A stretch of 64,000 bases of DNA from an uncultured Victivallales bacterium (lineage in GTDB: Bacteria > Verrucomicrobiota > Lentisphaeria > Victivallales > UBA1829). Of the stretch, positions 27,578 to 37,497 are shown piece by piece. A model generated the notes under the pieces. The model searched no databases, was not told the origin of the DNA, and worked only from the letters and a program-made list of their open reading frames with translations. Position 1 is the stretch's first letter, and every line of letters starts with the position of its first letter. The DNA lies in assembly GCA_944390735.1 (NCBI GenBank), contig CALXRL010000044.1, positions 168,155 through 232,154 of the forward strand. Direction: 5' to 3'. The translations under genes were made by a program, and so were the position numbers.

Positions 27578-28048
27578 TCAAGCGGTCACGCCGAATCCGC
27601 GGCAAAGGAGATCCAGCGGAGTCAGCGGATGACTCCTCTCCGTCAGCACGCTGCAAATGCCTTTTCCATCCGGGGCGACATGAGTGATGGTTTCAAAAAT
27701 TGCGTTCCCGCGGAACTTGTGCTTCCGCCATTTCAGGGTTGAGCCGACCAGTTCCGGCAGCTGCTCTTCCCGGAAAAGATAGGAGGAGGGCTTCCGCGGC
27801 AGGGTGTTTTCGATCCGGCTGCGCAATGCGGAATAATGTCTGATTCTGCAAGTCAGGCGTCTTCGTTTTTCCTCGGTCTCTTCCGGAGAATATCCCGGAC
27901 GACCCGCGGCCCTCAGCCGCAAGGCCTCCACAAACCCTTGCGGCTCGCCCCTTTCGAGTGAATGGAGTTTGCCGGACATCCAGGCAATCCGGCGCTCACA
28001 GACGGCCCAATTGCGGACAGCGGGGGGAACATTCGGTGTACAGATCAT
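27578..28048 (-). CDS. Hypothetical protein
   Basis: A 156-residue reading frame that I do not recognise. In its favour are a GGAAAGG ribosome binding site 10 bp before the ATG and a plausible composition with Arg/Glu-rich helical parts (about 40-85). There is no signal peptide, membrane segment or known motif. It stands alone in a gene-poor area, with no clear promoter. It may be a lineage-specific gene or a remnant. Confidence 0.45.
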   Translation of the reverse strand: MICTPNVPPAVRNWAVCERRIAWMSGKLHSLERGEPQGFVEALRLRAAGRPGYSPEETEEKRRRLTCRIRHYSALRSRIENTLPRKPSSYLFREEQLPELVGSTLKWRKHKFRGNAIFETITHVAPDGKGICSVLTERSHPLTPLDLLCRGFGVTA

Positions 28049-28430
28049 GTTACGTCAACCTTTCCATAGGATAGACGCATCAAGAGGCAATGACGGCCGC
28101 ACGGACCATCCGAGTAATTTTTTTGCTTTTTCAAGCCGCATCCGTCCGGACAACCCTGCCCGGACAAGTTCACCGTGGGTACTCGACCTCGGTTGACAGA
28201 CACCATTCTGATGTCACTCCTGATGCAAATTCTCCTGTAATTTACATTGGAAGGAGGGAAAGTCAAATCCGGAAGGCAAAAAACTCCGAACAATCTCCCC
28301 GGTCCGCGTTCCGGCGGACTCCCCCGGAACGGACGCAAAAACCGGGAAAGCTCCGGACGAATCCGGATCTTTCCGCTTCGGCAAACGGAGAACACGCCAT
28401 CGGAGGGGAGGCGCTCTCGAGATTCTCCTG
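28049..28430. other. Non-coding stretch downstream of the GH42-like genes
   Basis: About 380 bp without a convincing gene. It contains a hairpin at 28302-28334 (GTTCCGG with CCGGAAC, flanked by GTCC and GGAC), about 100 bp after the stop of the GH42-like gene on the minus strand. There is no T run directly after it. This may help end the long transcript of cassette B. Confidence 0.45.
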
Positions 28431-31400
28431 TCACTTGTTTGCGTCTTTCCTCTGCGGAGGAACGATTCTGTATTTGTCTCTCCAGTCGGCATGCGCCTCG
28501 TTTGCGGGAATCATGCGAATGAATTTCAAAGGGGAGAAGCCTTCGCACCAGGTCAGTTCGAGTCCGTTTCTGCGAACATACTCCCCGTCATAGCAGCCGA
28601 GACGCATGGAACTGACGGGATCGTCAAGGAACCATTTTCCATTTGGAAGATTCGGAACGGGAAGGGTAAACGTTCCGGGTTTCTCATTGTAGACCATGAC
28701 ATAGTGACGATTCAAGCGGCGGTTGCGTCCCTCCAGAAAATAACGGAGAGGATTTTTCTTCCAGGGATTTGCAGCGCCCGCCCACTCCGCTGCCCGATCC
28801 ATCATGCCGGAGAGACGTCCGGAACTCATATCGGGAGTTCCCCAGAAGACCAGGACTTCCCCTTTCCCGACACGATGGAGCGAAAGAGCCGCTCCCCCGT
28901 CCGCGAAACGGGCCAGCACCGTTCCATTGGGTTTCACCCCGGGATAGAAGCCGAAATAGTCGGTTTCAGGAATCCAGCGGTAGGGATATTTCCAGAATTC
29001 GCGCAGAACGGCTCGGCTGTTCAGCTGAGCGTGGAAGGAATCGCCCGTCTGGAACCGGATTTCCGAACCTTCAGCGAAGAGCGGATTTCCGGCTTCGGCA
29101 CGGGCCGTAACCCGCAATCCGCTCCGCTGGTAAGCGCTCTCCGGCGGACGGATTCCGAATTTCTTCAAGAGCTGAAAGGGCTCGTCTCCCAGTTCCGGAA
29201 CAAATTTTCCCGTGTTGGCCGAGAGGATCATTCTGGCGCCGCCGCGCACCGCGCGACTGTACAGTTCGAGCGTCTCCAGCCGGAGAACCTCATCCAGGAG
29301 ATTGGGAACAATCAGCTTGTAATTTGCCAGTTTCTCCGGCACCAGGGTTTCATGGGGAACGGAATCGGCCTCCAGCAGTTCGAACCACCGTTTCAAATCA
29401 TCCAGCCTTGCGTGAAAGGTAGTCCGGTGCTTGGTATAAAGCGTGGCCGGATCCTGATACACGGCAATCTCCTTTTCCGGGGAGCAGAGTTCCATTTCAT
29501 AGACCTCGTTCAGAATCGGCTTGAATTTCTCCATGGCGTCGAAGGCGCGGAATCCGCCGTAGAAATCAGTCAGTTTCAGCGTTTTATACGGCATGTAATA
29601 GATATGCAGATTGGCTCCTCCGCCCGCGGCCTGAGCGGTCATCACCCAGACCGACCAGTCGAGCACCCATCCTTTTTTCGCGGGATCCCCATAGGCGGCC
29701 CAGTTGTGCGGATGATGCGGCTCCGTAATCCAGCCGACCCGATCCTTGTTCCATGCGTCGAGATAGGCCCCGAGATCGTGGGCATAATGATTGCCGCCGT
29801 TGTGGGCGTAATCCAGACGGCTCCCGAGCTCCCTTGCGAACACGGCGGGCGAACCATAGGCGATCGTCACGCGCTGATCGTCGTAGGAACGGATGGAGTC
29901 GACCGCCCGTTTCATCCAGAGACCGTTGAGCGAGGCCTTGAAGCTCTGAAAATCCACCCATTCCATCCGGAGATCGGGCCGCATACCGCTACGGAAATCC
30001 GGCATGGGGGGAAAAATCTCGTTCCAGCTCCGGAAGTTCCGTTTCCATCTCCGGTTGAGTTCCGCGAGAGACCAGCGTTCCTTCAGCCACTCCCGGAATC
30101 CCTGTTCAGAGGCGGAATCGTATCCGGTCAGCGTTCCGTTCCAGGGCTGATCGACCACAGTCCATTCGCCGCCCGGCTGCATGATGTAATACCCCTCGAA
30201 CGCGGTATGATTCCGGTAGCGGAGATACAACGCCCGATAGGCATCCAGCCAGAGCTTCTGTGTTCCGGGATCGGTCACCGCATAAGCGCCGTAAAAGGGA
30301 TGTCCCGGCGCGATCATGCCGTCATATCCGTACTGACGGGAATATTTGGGCCAGCGGTACAAATTGGCCCCGTGCTTGTCCGCATGAGCGAAGCGGACCG
30401 TGATCTTGCATCCGGCGTCCGCCGCGGCATCCATAAAATGATCCAGCAGCGTAAAATGGAACACGCCGGGAAGGACCTCGAAATCCACCAGATCCATCAT
30501 GACGGTCACATGCGGCGTCAGCGAACTGGATTCGGCCAGATACTCCCGGAAATGCGCCAGAGCCTCGCGTTCCGTCCTCACCCCCCTCGGGATATAGGTG
30601 GTGCGGTGATAGGGACGTTTTTTGACTTCCCGCCGGTCCGGCAGGCTCCCGACGCGGTCATGTCCGCGGGAAAAATCGGTTTTGAAGCCGAAATAATAGA
30701 TCCGGGAATCGACAATCCGCTTTCCATCGCGGACCTCAAGCTGAAGCCGATAGATATCGCGCTGCGCCGAAGTCTTCGGAACAATCTTCAGCGAATGGAA
30801 GGCGTCGTTTTCAAAGGTCAGAGGAATCGAGCCCTTGTCAAGCAGATCGGGGTACTCATATGCCAGAAGTTTCCAGTCGACAACAAGACTCTTTTTGCCG
30901 CGCGGAAAGACCCTCAGTTCCACTTCCGCCGGTTCCGGACGCGTGTAGACGCCGCATGTCCGATGATCGGGATTGATCCGGAGATGACCGATTCCGGGCG
31001 CCCGTTTCGTATCCACATACCGCACAGGGGTCCGGTCCGGATTGTTCCGAACCTGCTGCCGCATGGAGCCGCCGCCCGCGATCGTCCCGTCGGAACGCAC
31101 GATCTGATATTCCATCCAGTAGTTGTCGTCGGGCCCGAGCGTGAACTCGATTTTCTGCTTCCGGCTGGCCAGATTTTCCGGATCGAACCGCAAGCGGCGG
31201 CTGAGCTCGGAAAGAGGCCTTCCCTGAAAGCGGTTTTGAACCTGCAATGAGAACAGGAACTCCCCTTTCTCCTTCAGAAAGCTGTCCGCATAGGCAAAAG
31301 GAGAAGCATAGGCGATTTTTCTACCGGGAAAAGAGAAGTCTCCGAGCGCGATCGACCCCCTGACCGGAAGTTTCTTCTCCGCCGCCGGATTGTTCGCGGT

Positions 31401-31955
31401 GTATCGCCGCAGCGTCAACCGGAATCCGAGGAACTCCAGGGATCCATCCGGACGGAAATTCTTCGGGGTTCCGACGACGTCAAACACATCCTTGGTCGCC
31501 GCGCCTGCCTCTCCCGCGAAAAATCCGGGAGTCATATAGCGTCCCCATCCGGAGCGTCCTCCGGAATTCAGATGCGGAAACGGAAGCGTCTGATACAGAA
31601 ACAACTCCCCCTCTGCGTCACGGATCAGCGGGCGGAGTTTGATTTCCGCTGTCGGTTTTTGAAGCAGAAGAATACTCTCATGCAGCACCCGTTCCGTCTC
31701 CGGGGAAAGCCGGATCGGCTCCTTCAGCAGCAGATCCGCGAATCCCAGATAGAACACCTGATGCCCGCTGAGTGTGAGTTCTCCGGGAACGATGTCGAAA
31801 TCAAGACGCAGAACGCCGTCCTGCTCCACCGGACTCAGAGAGGCCTTCTCTCCGGAGACCGTTTTCCACTTTGAAAGGGGAAGCGGCGATTCCGCCGGCA
31901 GTTCCGCGCAGAACAGCAGAAGGCCGCAGAAAGCCATCCAAACTTTTCTCAACAT
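28431..31955 (-). CDS. Secreted GH42-like (clan A) glycoside hydrolase, second copy in cassette B
   Basis: A 1174-residue protein with a signal peptide (about 1-21), about 450 residues of beta-rich modules, a TIM-barrel region (about 460-800) and a glutamine-amidotransferase-like domain (about 830-940), then beta-rich tail modules. The barrel shows the GH42-like LPGVFHFTLLDHFMDAAADAG at its start and WLKERWSLAELNRRWKRNFRSW, a common GH42 signature. The usual NE pair of the acid/base strand is replaced by MQPGGEW near 600, so the catalytic Glu is uncertain. It starts 14 bp after the upstream paralogue with an AAGGAG site. The likely role is cleavage of galactosides or related glycans outside the cytoplasm. 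Confidence 0.78.
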   Translation of the reverse strand: MLRKVWMAFCGLLLFCAELPAESPLPLSKWKTVSGEKASLSPVEQDGVLRLDFDIVPGELTLSGHQVFYLGFADLLLKEPIRLSPETERVLHESILLLQKPTAEIKLRPLIRDAEGELFLYQTLPFPHLNSGGRSGWGRYMTPGFFAGEAGAATKDVFDVVGTPKNFRPDGSLEFLGFRLTLRRYTANNPAAEKKLPVRGSIALGDFSFPGRKIAYASPFAYADSFLKEKGEFLFSLQVQNRFQGRPLSELSRRLRFDPENLASRKQKIEFTLGPDDNYWMEYQIVRSDGTIAGGGSMRQQVRNNPDRTPVRYVDTKRAPGIGHLRINPDHRTCGVYTRPEPAEVELRVFPRGKKSLVVDWKLLAYEYPDLLDKGSIPLTFENDAFHSLKIVPKTSAQRDIYRLQLEVRDGKRIVDSRIYYFGFKTDFSRGHDRVGSLPDRREVKKRPYHRTTYIPRGVRTEREALAHFREYLAESSSLTPHVTVMMDLVDFEVLPGVFHFTLLDHFMDAAADAGCKITVRFAHADKHGANLYRWPKYSRQYGYDGMIAPGHPFYGAYAVTDPGTQKLWLDAYRALYLRYRNHTAFEGYYIMQPGGEWTVVDQPWNGTLTGYDSASEQGFREWLKERWSLAELNRRWKRNFRSWNEIFPPMPDFRSGMRPDLRMEWVDFQSFKASLNGLWMKRAVDSIRSYDDQRVTIAYGSPAVFARELGSRLDYAHNGGNHYAHDLGAYLDAWNKDRVGWITEPHHPHNWAAYGDPAKKGWVLDWSVWVMTAQAAGGGANLHIYYMPYKTLKLTDFYGGFRAFDAMEKFKPILNEVYEMELCSPEKEIAVYQDPATLYTKHRTTFHARLDDLKRWFELLEADSVPHETLVPEKLANYKLIVPNLLDEVLRLETLELYSRAVRGGARMILSANTGKFVPELGDEPFQLLKKFGIRPPESAYQRSGLRVTARAEAGNPLFAEGSEIRFQTGDSFHAQLNSRAVLREFWKYPYRWIPETDYFGFYPGVKPNGTVLARFADGGAALSLHRVGKGEVLVFWGTPDMSSGRLSGMMDRAAEWAGAANPWKKNPLRYFLEGRNRRLNRHYVMVYNEKPGTFTLPVPNLPNGKWFLDDPVSSMRLGCYDGEYVRRNGLELTWCEGFSPLKFIRMIPANEAHADWRDKYRIVPPQRKDANK

Positions 31956-31969
31956 AAAAAACTCCTTGG

Positions 31970-34900
31970 TTAGTTTTCCTTGATTTTCTCAATCCGGTAG
32001 ACAACAACCTGCCGCGGATTCAAAAGGAAGACGAGTCCTTCCTTCCGCAGGCTCGCAGCCGTGAACCGTGCGTCTTCCTTCTTTCCCCCGATGAGTTCCC
32101 GGATCCGGTAGCGGCCCTCCGGCAGGGAGCTGAGACGGATCCGGGAGCGCAGATTCTCTTTTTTTCCGTCATTCATCGCCAGAAGGTACCAGACCTCGCC
32201 CTTGCGCAGGAAATGGGTCAGCACCCGTCTGTTGTCCGCTTCGAGGGGCAGTCCGGCTCCCGCCTCCAGAGCAATTTTCCGAAGGAACGATTCGCTCTCC
32301 GGATGCTGGAATCCGAGCGGGATGTATTCCCCGAGCCAGAGGACGTAGATTTTTCCCTTTCCGAAAGATTTCACACTCAAAGCCGGAGTTTTGCGCAGAT
32401 CCGTCATCCGCATCAGGACCTCGCCGCAGTCGTCGGGCGCCATAAACGGAGTGCGGACACGGGTTTTCATTTTCCCGACCGATTTTCCCCAGCGGCTGCC
32501 GGGTTCCGCATCCATCGAGGCGTACCAGCTTCGGGGCAGTTCTCCGCGCGGTACAGGAAAGCCGGCCATGCGAAGCAGAACCCAGTCTTCGCCTTCCTTT
32601 TCAATGACATGGCGTCCTGTATCGGCGGTCATGAACAGCGTTCCTCCGTTTCGCGCATACTCCAGCAGCGCGCGGCAGTCCTTTTCCGCCAGCAGCTTCA
32701 TGGAGGGGGAGGCGACCGTCAGTTTTGCCTGTTTCCACTCCTCCGTCACGTTGGAGAAGAAGGGAACCTGCGACTGCATCAGGAAAAGAGTATACCACTC
32801 GCCGAACTGCATCCCGCCGCAGTTGACCGTCTGCCCCCGGGTGAGCGACCCCTCGAAATCGGCATATCCCGCAACCTCCCGGCAGGCGGAAACGGCCCCG
32901 CGAAGCTCCCGCCAGATCGGCAGGAAGCGTTCAAACCGCTCCAGTCCCTGCGGCGGCTTCCGGATCTCCTCGAACCGGGCCCCCTGACCGATGAACATCT
33001 TGCAATGGGAATTGGCTCCCCCTCCCGCCATCATGTTGAAGAGGGAGACATCCAGCCGGGTCGGGAACTCCCTCCCCTCCCAGAAGGAGCAGGTGATCTC
33101 CTCCGCACGCTGCGGGATCTTCACATCCGCCCAGATTGTCATGGCGTATCCGCGCGAGGGAACCGCGCAGCCGCCGTTCGCGGAAATCAGATGATACCGG
33201 GTCAGTTCCGGAAGACGGTTCAGAATCAATCCGTCTCCGTAGATCATGATGATCCGGTGAGGATCCGCCTCCCGGATGCTCCTCACGCACTCCGCGATGA
33301 AATCATGAATCGCGCTTCGACGGAAGAGCAGCCAGTCCCGACGGAAAACCAGGGAGGCGGGTTTGCCGACCACAGGCGGCTCCAGCGCGGAAAAAGAGGA
33401 AAATGCGGTCCGCCACGCACGGTTCGCGTTTTCGATGGTCCGATACTGTTTTTCTGCGGCGGCGCGGAAGTTCCGTCTGGTCCAGGAGTCGAACCCCTCG
33501 TACCAGTCCGCCCAGGGGGCCTCCCCCGAATGTTCGCTGATGTAGAAGTAGCCGAGCAGGGCAGGATGATTGCGCACATGCAGCGTCATGGCGCGCAAAA
33601 ACTTCAGGGCGCGCTCCTTCAGGTACGGGACCTGAAAGATGTTCTGCCGTCCTCCGTGAAAAAGATAGACACTGTGCCCGAAACGTTTTCCCTCCGCATT
33701 CTGCGTATAGAACGCCGGCATCCACTCGGGTGTGAAAAAAGGAGCCATGGTCACGAAGGCGCGAAGTCCGCGCTTTGCCGCCTCGTCGAGAATCTCATCA
33801 ATCACGGAAAAATCATAGATTCCGGGCAGAGGTTCGAGCATCGGCCAGGAGGTCTGAATTTCAAACTCCCGGGTATTTCCCGCCCGAACCATTTCATCCA
33901 TCAGGCGCGTGTAGTAATAGACGGTGCGGGCCTTGTCGTGAATCATCGGGGCAAAGAGAGCGAGAGGTCTTTTCCCGTCGCGGACCTCCAGTGCGGACGG
34001 CACTCCCGGAGGAAGACGCATCGGAGCGGTCTCCTCCCGGAACTCCCGTCCGATCATCCGTTCGAGCCGGTCCCGGGTCCATCGACCTTCCCGGAGTTCC
34101 ACCACCGCGAGATACGCACCGGGGGGAAGCGCGTTCAGATCCACCTCAAAGGATGCGGGAGTCCCCTGTACCGGATATTCCTTCTGAAGAAGCGTCTTTC
34201 CGCTCTGGCGTTTCACGGTCAGAACCGCGGTCATGCCGCTCCCGTCGAAGACGCGGAAGCGGAGAATCCAGGGTTCCTCCGGTTTCCAGATGAGTCCGGG
34301 TCTGTCATACGCGATGCGGATCTGGCTCTTTCCAATCCGGTCCGAGGGGGGGATCGGGGAGTGCTTTTGCGGCGGTTCTCCTTTCAGAACGGTATACCGG
34401 AATTCCAGTTCCTTTGTTGCGCTTGGGCCCCCCTCCCGGAAACTGGAACGCATTTTGGCACGCAGAAAATAAGTTCCCTCGTTCCGGACCGGAATGCGGA
34501 TCGGGTCGCGCCGAAGCTGGACGCGGAGCGGAATGGAGGAGCTGGAAGGATCCACCTTCCAGGTCCGGCTTCCGGTGAGAAAGGGCTGCCCCTCGTAGCG
34601 GTCGCGCAGTTCCCAGTCCAGATGATAGGTGCCGCCCCATCCGTGAAGAACGTCCGTGGCGTAGAGGAGCGAATCCCCGTCGGCCGTCCCGTAGAATTCA
34701 CGTCCTTTGAAGAGATAATAAAACGGCTCGTTCTTGTGATTGGCATCGGAAAGACGGAAGTTGCGCAGATACAGTTTCGCATGTTTGGTTTTCGCGGCTT
34801 CCGGACTCAGTTCAAAACCGAGCACTTTCAAAGGAGGAAGCGGTTTCGCATGGGTCCGGAGGATCGGCTCCCAGGTGCCGCGTCTCTGGTCCTGCATCCC

Positions 34901-35335
34901 GGGGACGCGAGTGCGGACCTCGCCGATCCCCCAGAGTCCGCCCCGGAACACTCCGCCGAGAAAATTTCCGTTCCGAATGGTGCCGAAGGAATCCGTCGGA
35001 TAGCGGAAGGTGTTGCCGGCGGAATCCTCGGCAATCAGATGGAGCAGCGTCGGATAGATGTCCGTCAGCAGGGCATCGAAAAAAAGTTCACTTCCGGCAG
35101 GAACGGGGAGCGGATTTTTCAGGAGAATCCGCTGCGGAGAACTCTCACGAGTCACCTCCAGCTGAAACACAACGGACCCGTCCTGTCCGGAAACGGGCAG
35201 GAGCGCCGGATTCGACGATCGCCACATCTCCGCCCGTCCCAGCTGCGGCAGCGGAGTCATCCGCGCCTTTTCCGCTCCCGGCAGAACAAATCCGGCAACA
35301 GACAGAAGCACAACGGCCAGCCACTCTGATCTCAT
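31970..35335 (-). CDS. Secreted GH42-like (clan A) glycoside hydrolase, first copy in cassette B
   Basis: A 1121-residue secreted protein built like its downstream neighbour: signal peptide (about 1-23), long beta-rich N-terminal half, TIM barrel (about 480-800), an amidotransferase-like domain and beta-rich tail. The barrel starts with LEPLPGIYDFSVIDEILDEA, and the acid/base strand reads GYFYISEHSGEAPW in place of a plain NE motif. I chose the ATG at 35335 because the AAAGGA site fits it better than the ATG three codons earlier. Similarity to the neighbour is in layout more than in sequence, so they are old paralogues or independently recruited members. The gene lies 54 bp after the pseudopilin-like gene. 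Confidence 0.77.
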   Translation of the reverse strand: MRSEWLAVVLLSVAGFVLPGAEKARMTPLPQLGRAEMWRSSNPALLPVSGQDGSVVFQLEVTRESSPQRILLKNPLPVPAGSELFFDALLTDIYPTLLHLIAEDSAGNTFRYPTDSFGTIRNGNFLGGVFRGGLWGIGEVRTRVPGMQDQRRGTWEPILRTHAKPLPPLKVLGFELSPEAAKTKHAKLYLRNFRLSDANHKNEPFYYLFKGREFYGTADGDSLLYATDVLHGWGGTYHLDWELRDRYEGQPFLTGSRTWKVDPSSSSIPLRVQLRRDPIRIPVRNEGTYFLRAKMRSSFREGGPSATKELEFRYTVLKGEPPQKHSPIPPSDRIGKSQIRIAYDRPGLIWKPEEPWILRFRVFDGSGMTAVLTVKRQSGKTLLQKEYPVQGTPASFEVDLNALPPGAYLAVVELREGRWTRDRLERMIGREFREETAPMRLPPGVPSALEVRDGKRPLALFAPMIHDKARTVYYYTRLMDEMVRAGNTREFEIQTSWPMLEPLPGIYDFSVIDEILDEAAKRGLRAFVTMAPFFTPEWMPAFYTQNAEGKRFGHSVYLFHGGRQNIFQVPYLKERALKFLRAMTLHVRNHPALLGYFYISEHSGEAPWADWYEGFDSWTRRNFRAAAEKQYRTIENANRAWRTAFSSFSALEPPVVGKPASLVFRRDWLLFRRSAIHDFIAECVRSIREADPHRIIMIYGDGLILNRLPELTRYHLISANGGCAVPSRGYAMTIWADVKIPQRAEEITCSFWEGREFPTRLDVSLFNMMAGGGANSHCKMFIGQGARFEEIRKPPQGLERFERFLPIWRELRGAVSACREVAGYADFEGSLTRGQTVNCGGMQFGEWYTLFLMQSQVPFFSNVTEEWKQAKLTVASPSMKLLAEKDCRALLEYARNGGTLFMTADTGRHVIEKEGEDWVLLRMAGFPVPRGELPRSWYASMDAEPGSRWGKSVGKMKTRVRTPFMAPDDCGEVLMRMTDLRKTPALSVKSFGKGKIYVLWLGEYIPLGFQHPESESFLRKIALEAGAGLPLEADNRRVLTHFLRKGEVWYLLAMNDGKKENLRSRIRLSSLPEGRYRIRELIGGKKEDARFTAASLRKEGLVFLLNPRQVVVYRIEKIKEN

Positions 35336-35398
35336 CTTATTCATCCTTTCTCGTTTTATGCGGAACAGTCCCGTTTTCCGGTCTGCCGACGACCCGGT

Positions 35399-36154
35399 TC
35401 ACCAGGGAGCCGGATGGGGCGTGTCTTCTCCGAGCGGCGTGGAACCGCCCCAGAGATCATTGGTTTCCGGAACCGTTCCACGTTTTCTGGTCTCCGCGTG
35501 AAAATCGACAAACAGCAGAGGAGAGGTCATTCCGCCGTTGTGAACCCATGCCATGAACTGGGAATAGGATTCGGGTTCGGGACGCCCGATCAATCCCCGC
35601 TCGTGTTCCGATTCCCCGAACAGAAAACGCGAAGAAGGACGTTTCAGCGAATTCATCCGTTTGATATGCAGGGGATTCGCTGAGTCGGGATCGCGCAGGG
35701 AACGGTCGACATGGACGTTGTATCCGTAGGTTCCTCCCCGCCGCCAGATGTTATTGCTCCAGGGATATGCCTCCCCGGACGAAAAGCGCTTTCTGTTCAG
35801 CATCACGGAGCAGATGGCCGGACTTTTCTGATCGCGCTCGCGCACCGGAGAATTTCTCATCGGTCCCGGAATGTATTTGCTGTAAATCAGGATCGGAAAA
35901 GGAACCGTCTCATAGGTTTCGCTGCCGAAGTCCAGACATGGGTTCAGGGAGGAAATGTAGGTCGGAGTCGGCAGATAATCGTTGAAATCCCCCATGTAGC
36001 TGGAAGATGCCTGGCCAAGCTGACGCAAGTTCGAAATGCAGGCTGCCGTGTTCGCCGTCTCCCGCGCCCGGCTCAGAGACGGAAGCAGAATCGCTGAAAG
36101 AATTGAAATGATTGCAATCACCACCAACAGCTCTATCAATGTAAAATGTTTCAT
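35399..36154 (-). CDS. Pseudopilin-like protein (cassette B)
   Basis: A 251-residue protein that begins almost directly with the prepilin helix: MKH, then [16 protein letters not shown], with the conserved Glu. The leader is only three residues, and the cleavage position has His in place of Gly. The helix continues into [25 protein letters not shown]. The H-X9-DG signature is degenerate: a His-Asn-Gly-Gly start is followed by LLFVDFHAE. An AAAGGAAAGG site lies before the ATG. It sits between the GntR/LacI regulator and two large glycosidases, as in the other cassettes. Confidence 0.86.
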   Translation of the reverse strand: MKHFTLIELLVVIAIISILSAILLPSLSRARETANTAACISNLRQLGQASSSYMGDFNDYLPTPTYISSLNPCLDFGSETYETVPFPILIYSKYIPGPMRNSPVRERDQKSPAICSVMLNRKRFSSGEAYPWSNNIWRRGGTYGYNVHVDRSLRDPDSANPLHIKRMNSLKRPSSRFLFGESEHERGLIGRPEPESYSQFMAWVHNGGMTSPLLFVDFHAETRKRGTVPETNDLWGGSTPLGEDTPHPAPW

Positions 36155-36193
36155 CCGAAAAAATCCTTTCCTTTGAAATTCCCGCTATGCAAA

Positions 36194-36214
36194 GCAGCCT
36201 TCGTTCCGGGCTGC
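36194..36214 (-). promoter_or_regulatory. Hairpin in the leader of the cassette B pseudopilin gene
   Basis: GCAGCC (36214-36209 on the minus strand) pairs with GGCTGC (36199-36194) and is followed by three Ts. It lies in the 192-bp gap between the regulator gene and the pseudopilin gene, so it could lower read-through or protect the downstream mRNA end. The T run is too short for a confident terminator. Confidence 0.35.
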
Positions 36215-36346
36215 GGCGAAACAGAAGGAACACCTGGAAACCTCCCGGCACCCGATGCGTACCGCACATCGGACGGGACCTCGTCTTTCTCCGGAGAGAA
36301 GGCGTCAATTTCGTTTTTTCCCGCAACAGGAAATGGAATGTTTCTT

Positions 36347-37435
36347 TTACGCATATTTTCTTTCCCGTTTCTGCGGATCCGAATCCGCCAGCTCCTCCCG
36401 GAAAAGCGGAGAGACATAAATTTGAGGCTCCATTCTGCCGGAAACGCGGAATTCATCGATCTTCCGGACGGCACGTTCCACAATGTCGCGGATGTCGTAT
36501 CCGATATTGCAGACCGGCAGGGAATCCACCGCCTGCGGGAGCCAGTTGTAATGAGAGACGATCGTGAATTCTCCGGGGAGACGCACCCCTTTTTCGACGG
36601 CGCCCCGCACGACATGGCTTGTCAGGTTGTCGTCTCCGATGAAGATGCCGTCGGGCCTCTCCTTTTCCGGCAGGGAAAGGAGCAGCGCCGTAATCTGCTC
36701 GGCCAGCTCCGCCACCTCCATCCGGAAGACGAAGTTCCAGGCGGGCGGAGAATAGAGTCCCCGCTTCCGCACCTCCTCCCGGAACGTCTGAGCAATTTCG
36801 GAATCCCGCCCGTTCAGCATCACCGGGATTTTCCGGCAGGAACGTTTCTGCATGAAATCCAGGGCGCGACAGACAAGAGCACGGTTATCCAGAACAATCC
36901 GGCACTCCCAGGCAAGACGGGGGAAAAACTCCCCCGCGGAAACCAGCGGCAGTTCCGGATGCCCCTTCAGAATGTTCTGCAAATCGCCGAAATCCGGGCT
37001 CACGGGAAGAATCAGCCCCGCAAGGCGCGACTCTTCAATATCGGAGATCAGACGCGACAGCTCCTCCGATGATTTCGAGAGATTCCAATAGACCGCCAGC
37101 TCCCTCCCCTGCGCACAACAGATCTGCCGGGCCGCATCCAGCAGTCCCTGCCAGAACCGCGTACAGAACCCCTCTTCATATGGAAACAGGATGCCGATCC
37201 GGCAGAGAAACGGATGACGCGGATTGACAAAGATCCCCTGCCGTTCACGGGCCAGCACAAACCCCTCCGTTTTCAGTGCCCGCATCACCTGCTGAAGAGT
37301 CAGACGGCTTACCCGGAAACGGATCTCAAGTTCATCATATGTGGGAAGTTTCTCCCCCGCTTTCCACGCCCCCGAAACAATCTGATCCTTTACGGCACGC
37401 ACCACCTGTTTCCATTTTGGAAGCTCTTCTGGCAT
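36347..37435 (-). CDS. GntR/LacI hybrid transcription regulator (cassette B)
   Basis: A 362-residue regulator with an N-terminal GntR winged helix (LPTYDELEIRFRVSRLTLQQVMRAL at about 29-53) joined to a LacI-like sensor domain (about 75-345). This AraR-like layout is typical of sugar-responsive repressors. The ATG has an AGGAG site 12 bp upstream. It is the first gene of cassette B and diverges from the cassette C regulator. Its promoter is a perfect consensus, and an imperfect inverted repeat overlaps it. The sugar ligand is unknown. Confidence 0.9.
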   Translation of the reverse strand: MPEELPKWKQVVRAVKDQIVSGAWKAGEKLPTYDELEIRFRVSRLTLQQVMRALKTEGFVLARERQGIFVNPRHPFLCRIGILFPYEEGFCTRFWQGLLDAARQICCAQGRELAVYWNLSKSSEELSRLISDIEESRLAGLILPVSPDFGDLQNILKGHPELPLVSAGEFFPRLAWECRIVLDNRALVCRALDFMQKRSCRKIPVMLNGRDSEIAQTFREEVRKRGLYSPPAWNFVFRMEVAELAEQITALLLSLPEKERPDGIFIGDDNLTSHVVRGAVEKGVRLPGEFTIVSHYNWLPQAVDSLPVCNIGYDIRDIVERAVRKIDEFRVSGRMEPQIYVSPLFREELADSDPQKRERKYA

Positions 37436-37452
37436 TTCAAAAACAACTCCTG

Positions 37453-37477
37453 TGTTAATACTAATTACATTATAACA
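37453..37477. promoter_or_regulatory. Possible operator at the cassette B promoter
   Basis: TGTTA (37453-37457) and TAACA (37473-37477) form an inverted repeat around an AT-rich centre that overlaps the -10 box. Only about 7 of 12 base pairs match, so this is a weak candidate for the hybrid regulator's own site. Confidence 0.35.
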
Positions 37478-37497
37478 TACACAGCGATTTTTGTCAA
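37469..37497 (-). promoter_or_regulatory. Consensus promoter of cassette B
   Basis: On the minus strand TTGACA (37497-37492) and TATAAT (37474-37469) are exactly 17 bp apart, a perfect sigma-70 consensus. It lies about 34 bp before the start codon of the GntR/LacI regulator. Such a strong promoter usually needs repression. Confidence 0.85.

Noticed and set aside
28491..31250. A 919-codon plus-strand open frame opposite the GH42-like gene
   Set aside because: It is the shadow of the minus-strand gene. It has no domain, signal peptide or ribosome binding site, and such frames arise because codon bias removes stop codons on the opposite strand.
32213..35329. A 1038-codon plus-strand open frame opposite the other GH42-like gene
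   Set aside because: Same reason: the amino acid make-up is rich in His, Arg and Pro without motifs, while the minus strand encodes clear signal peptide and glycosidase features.
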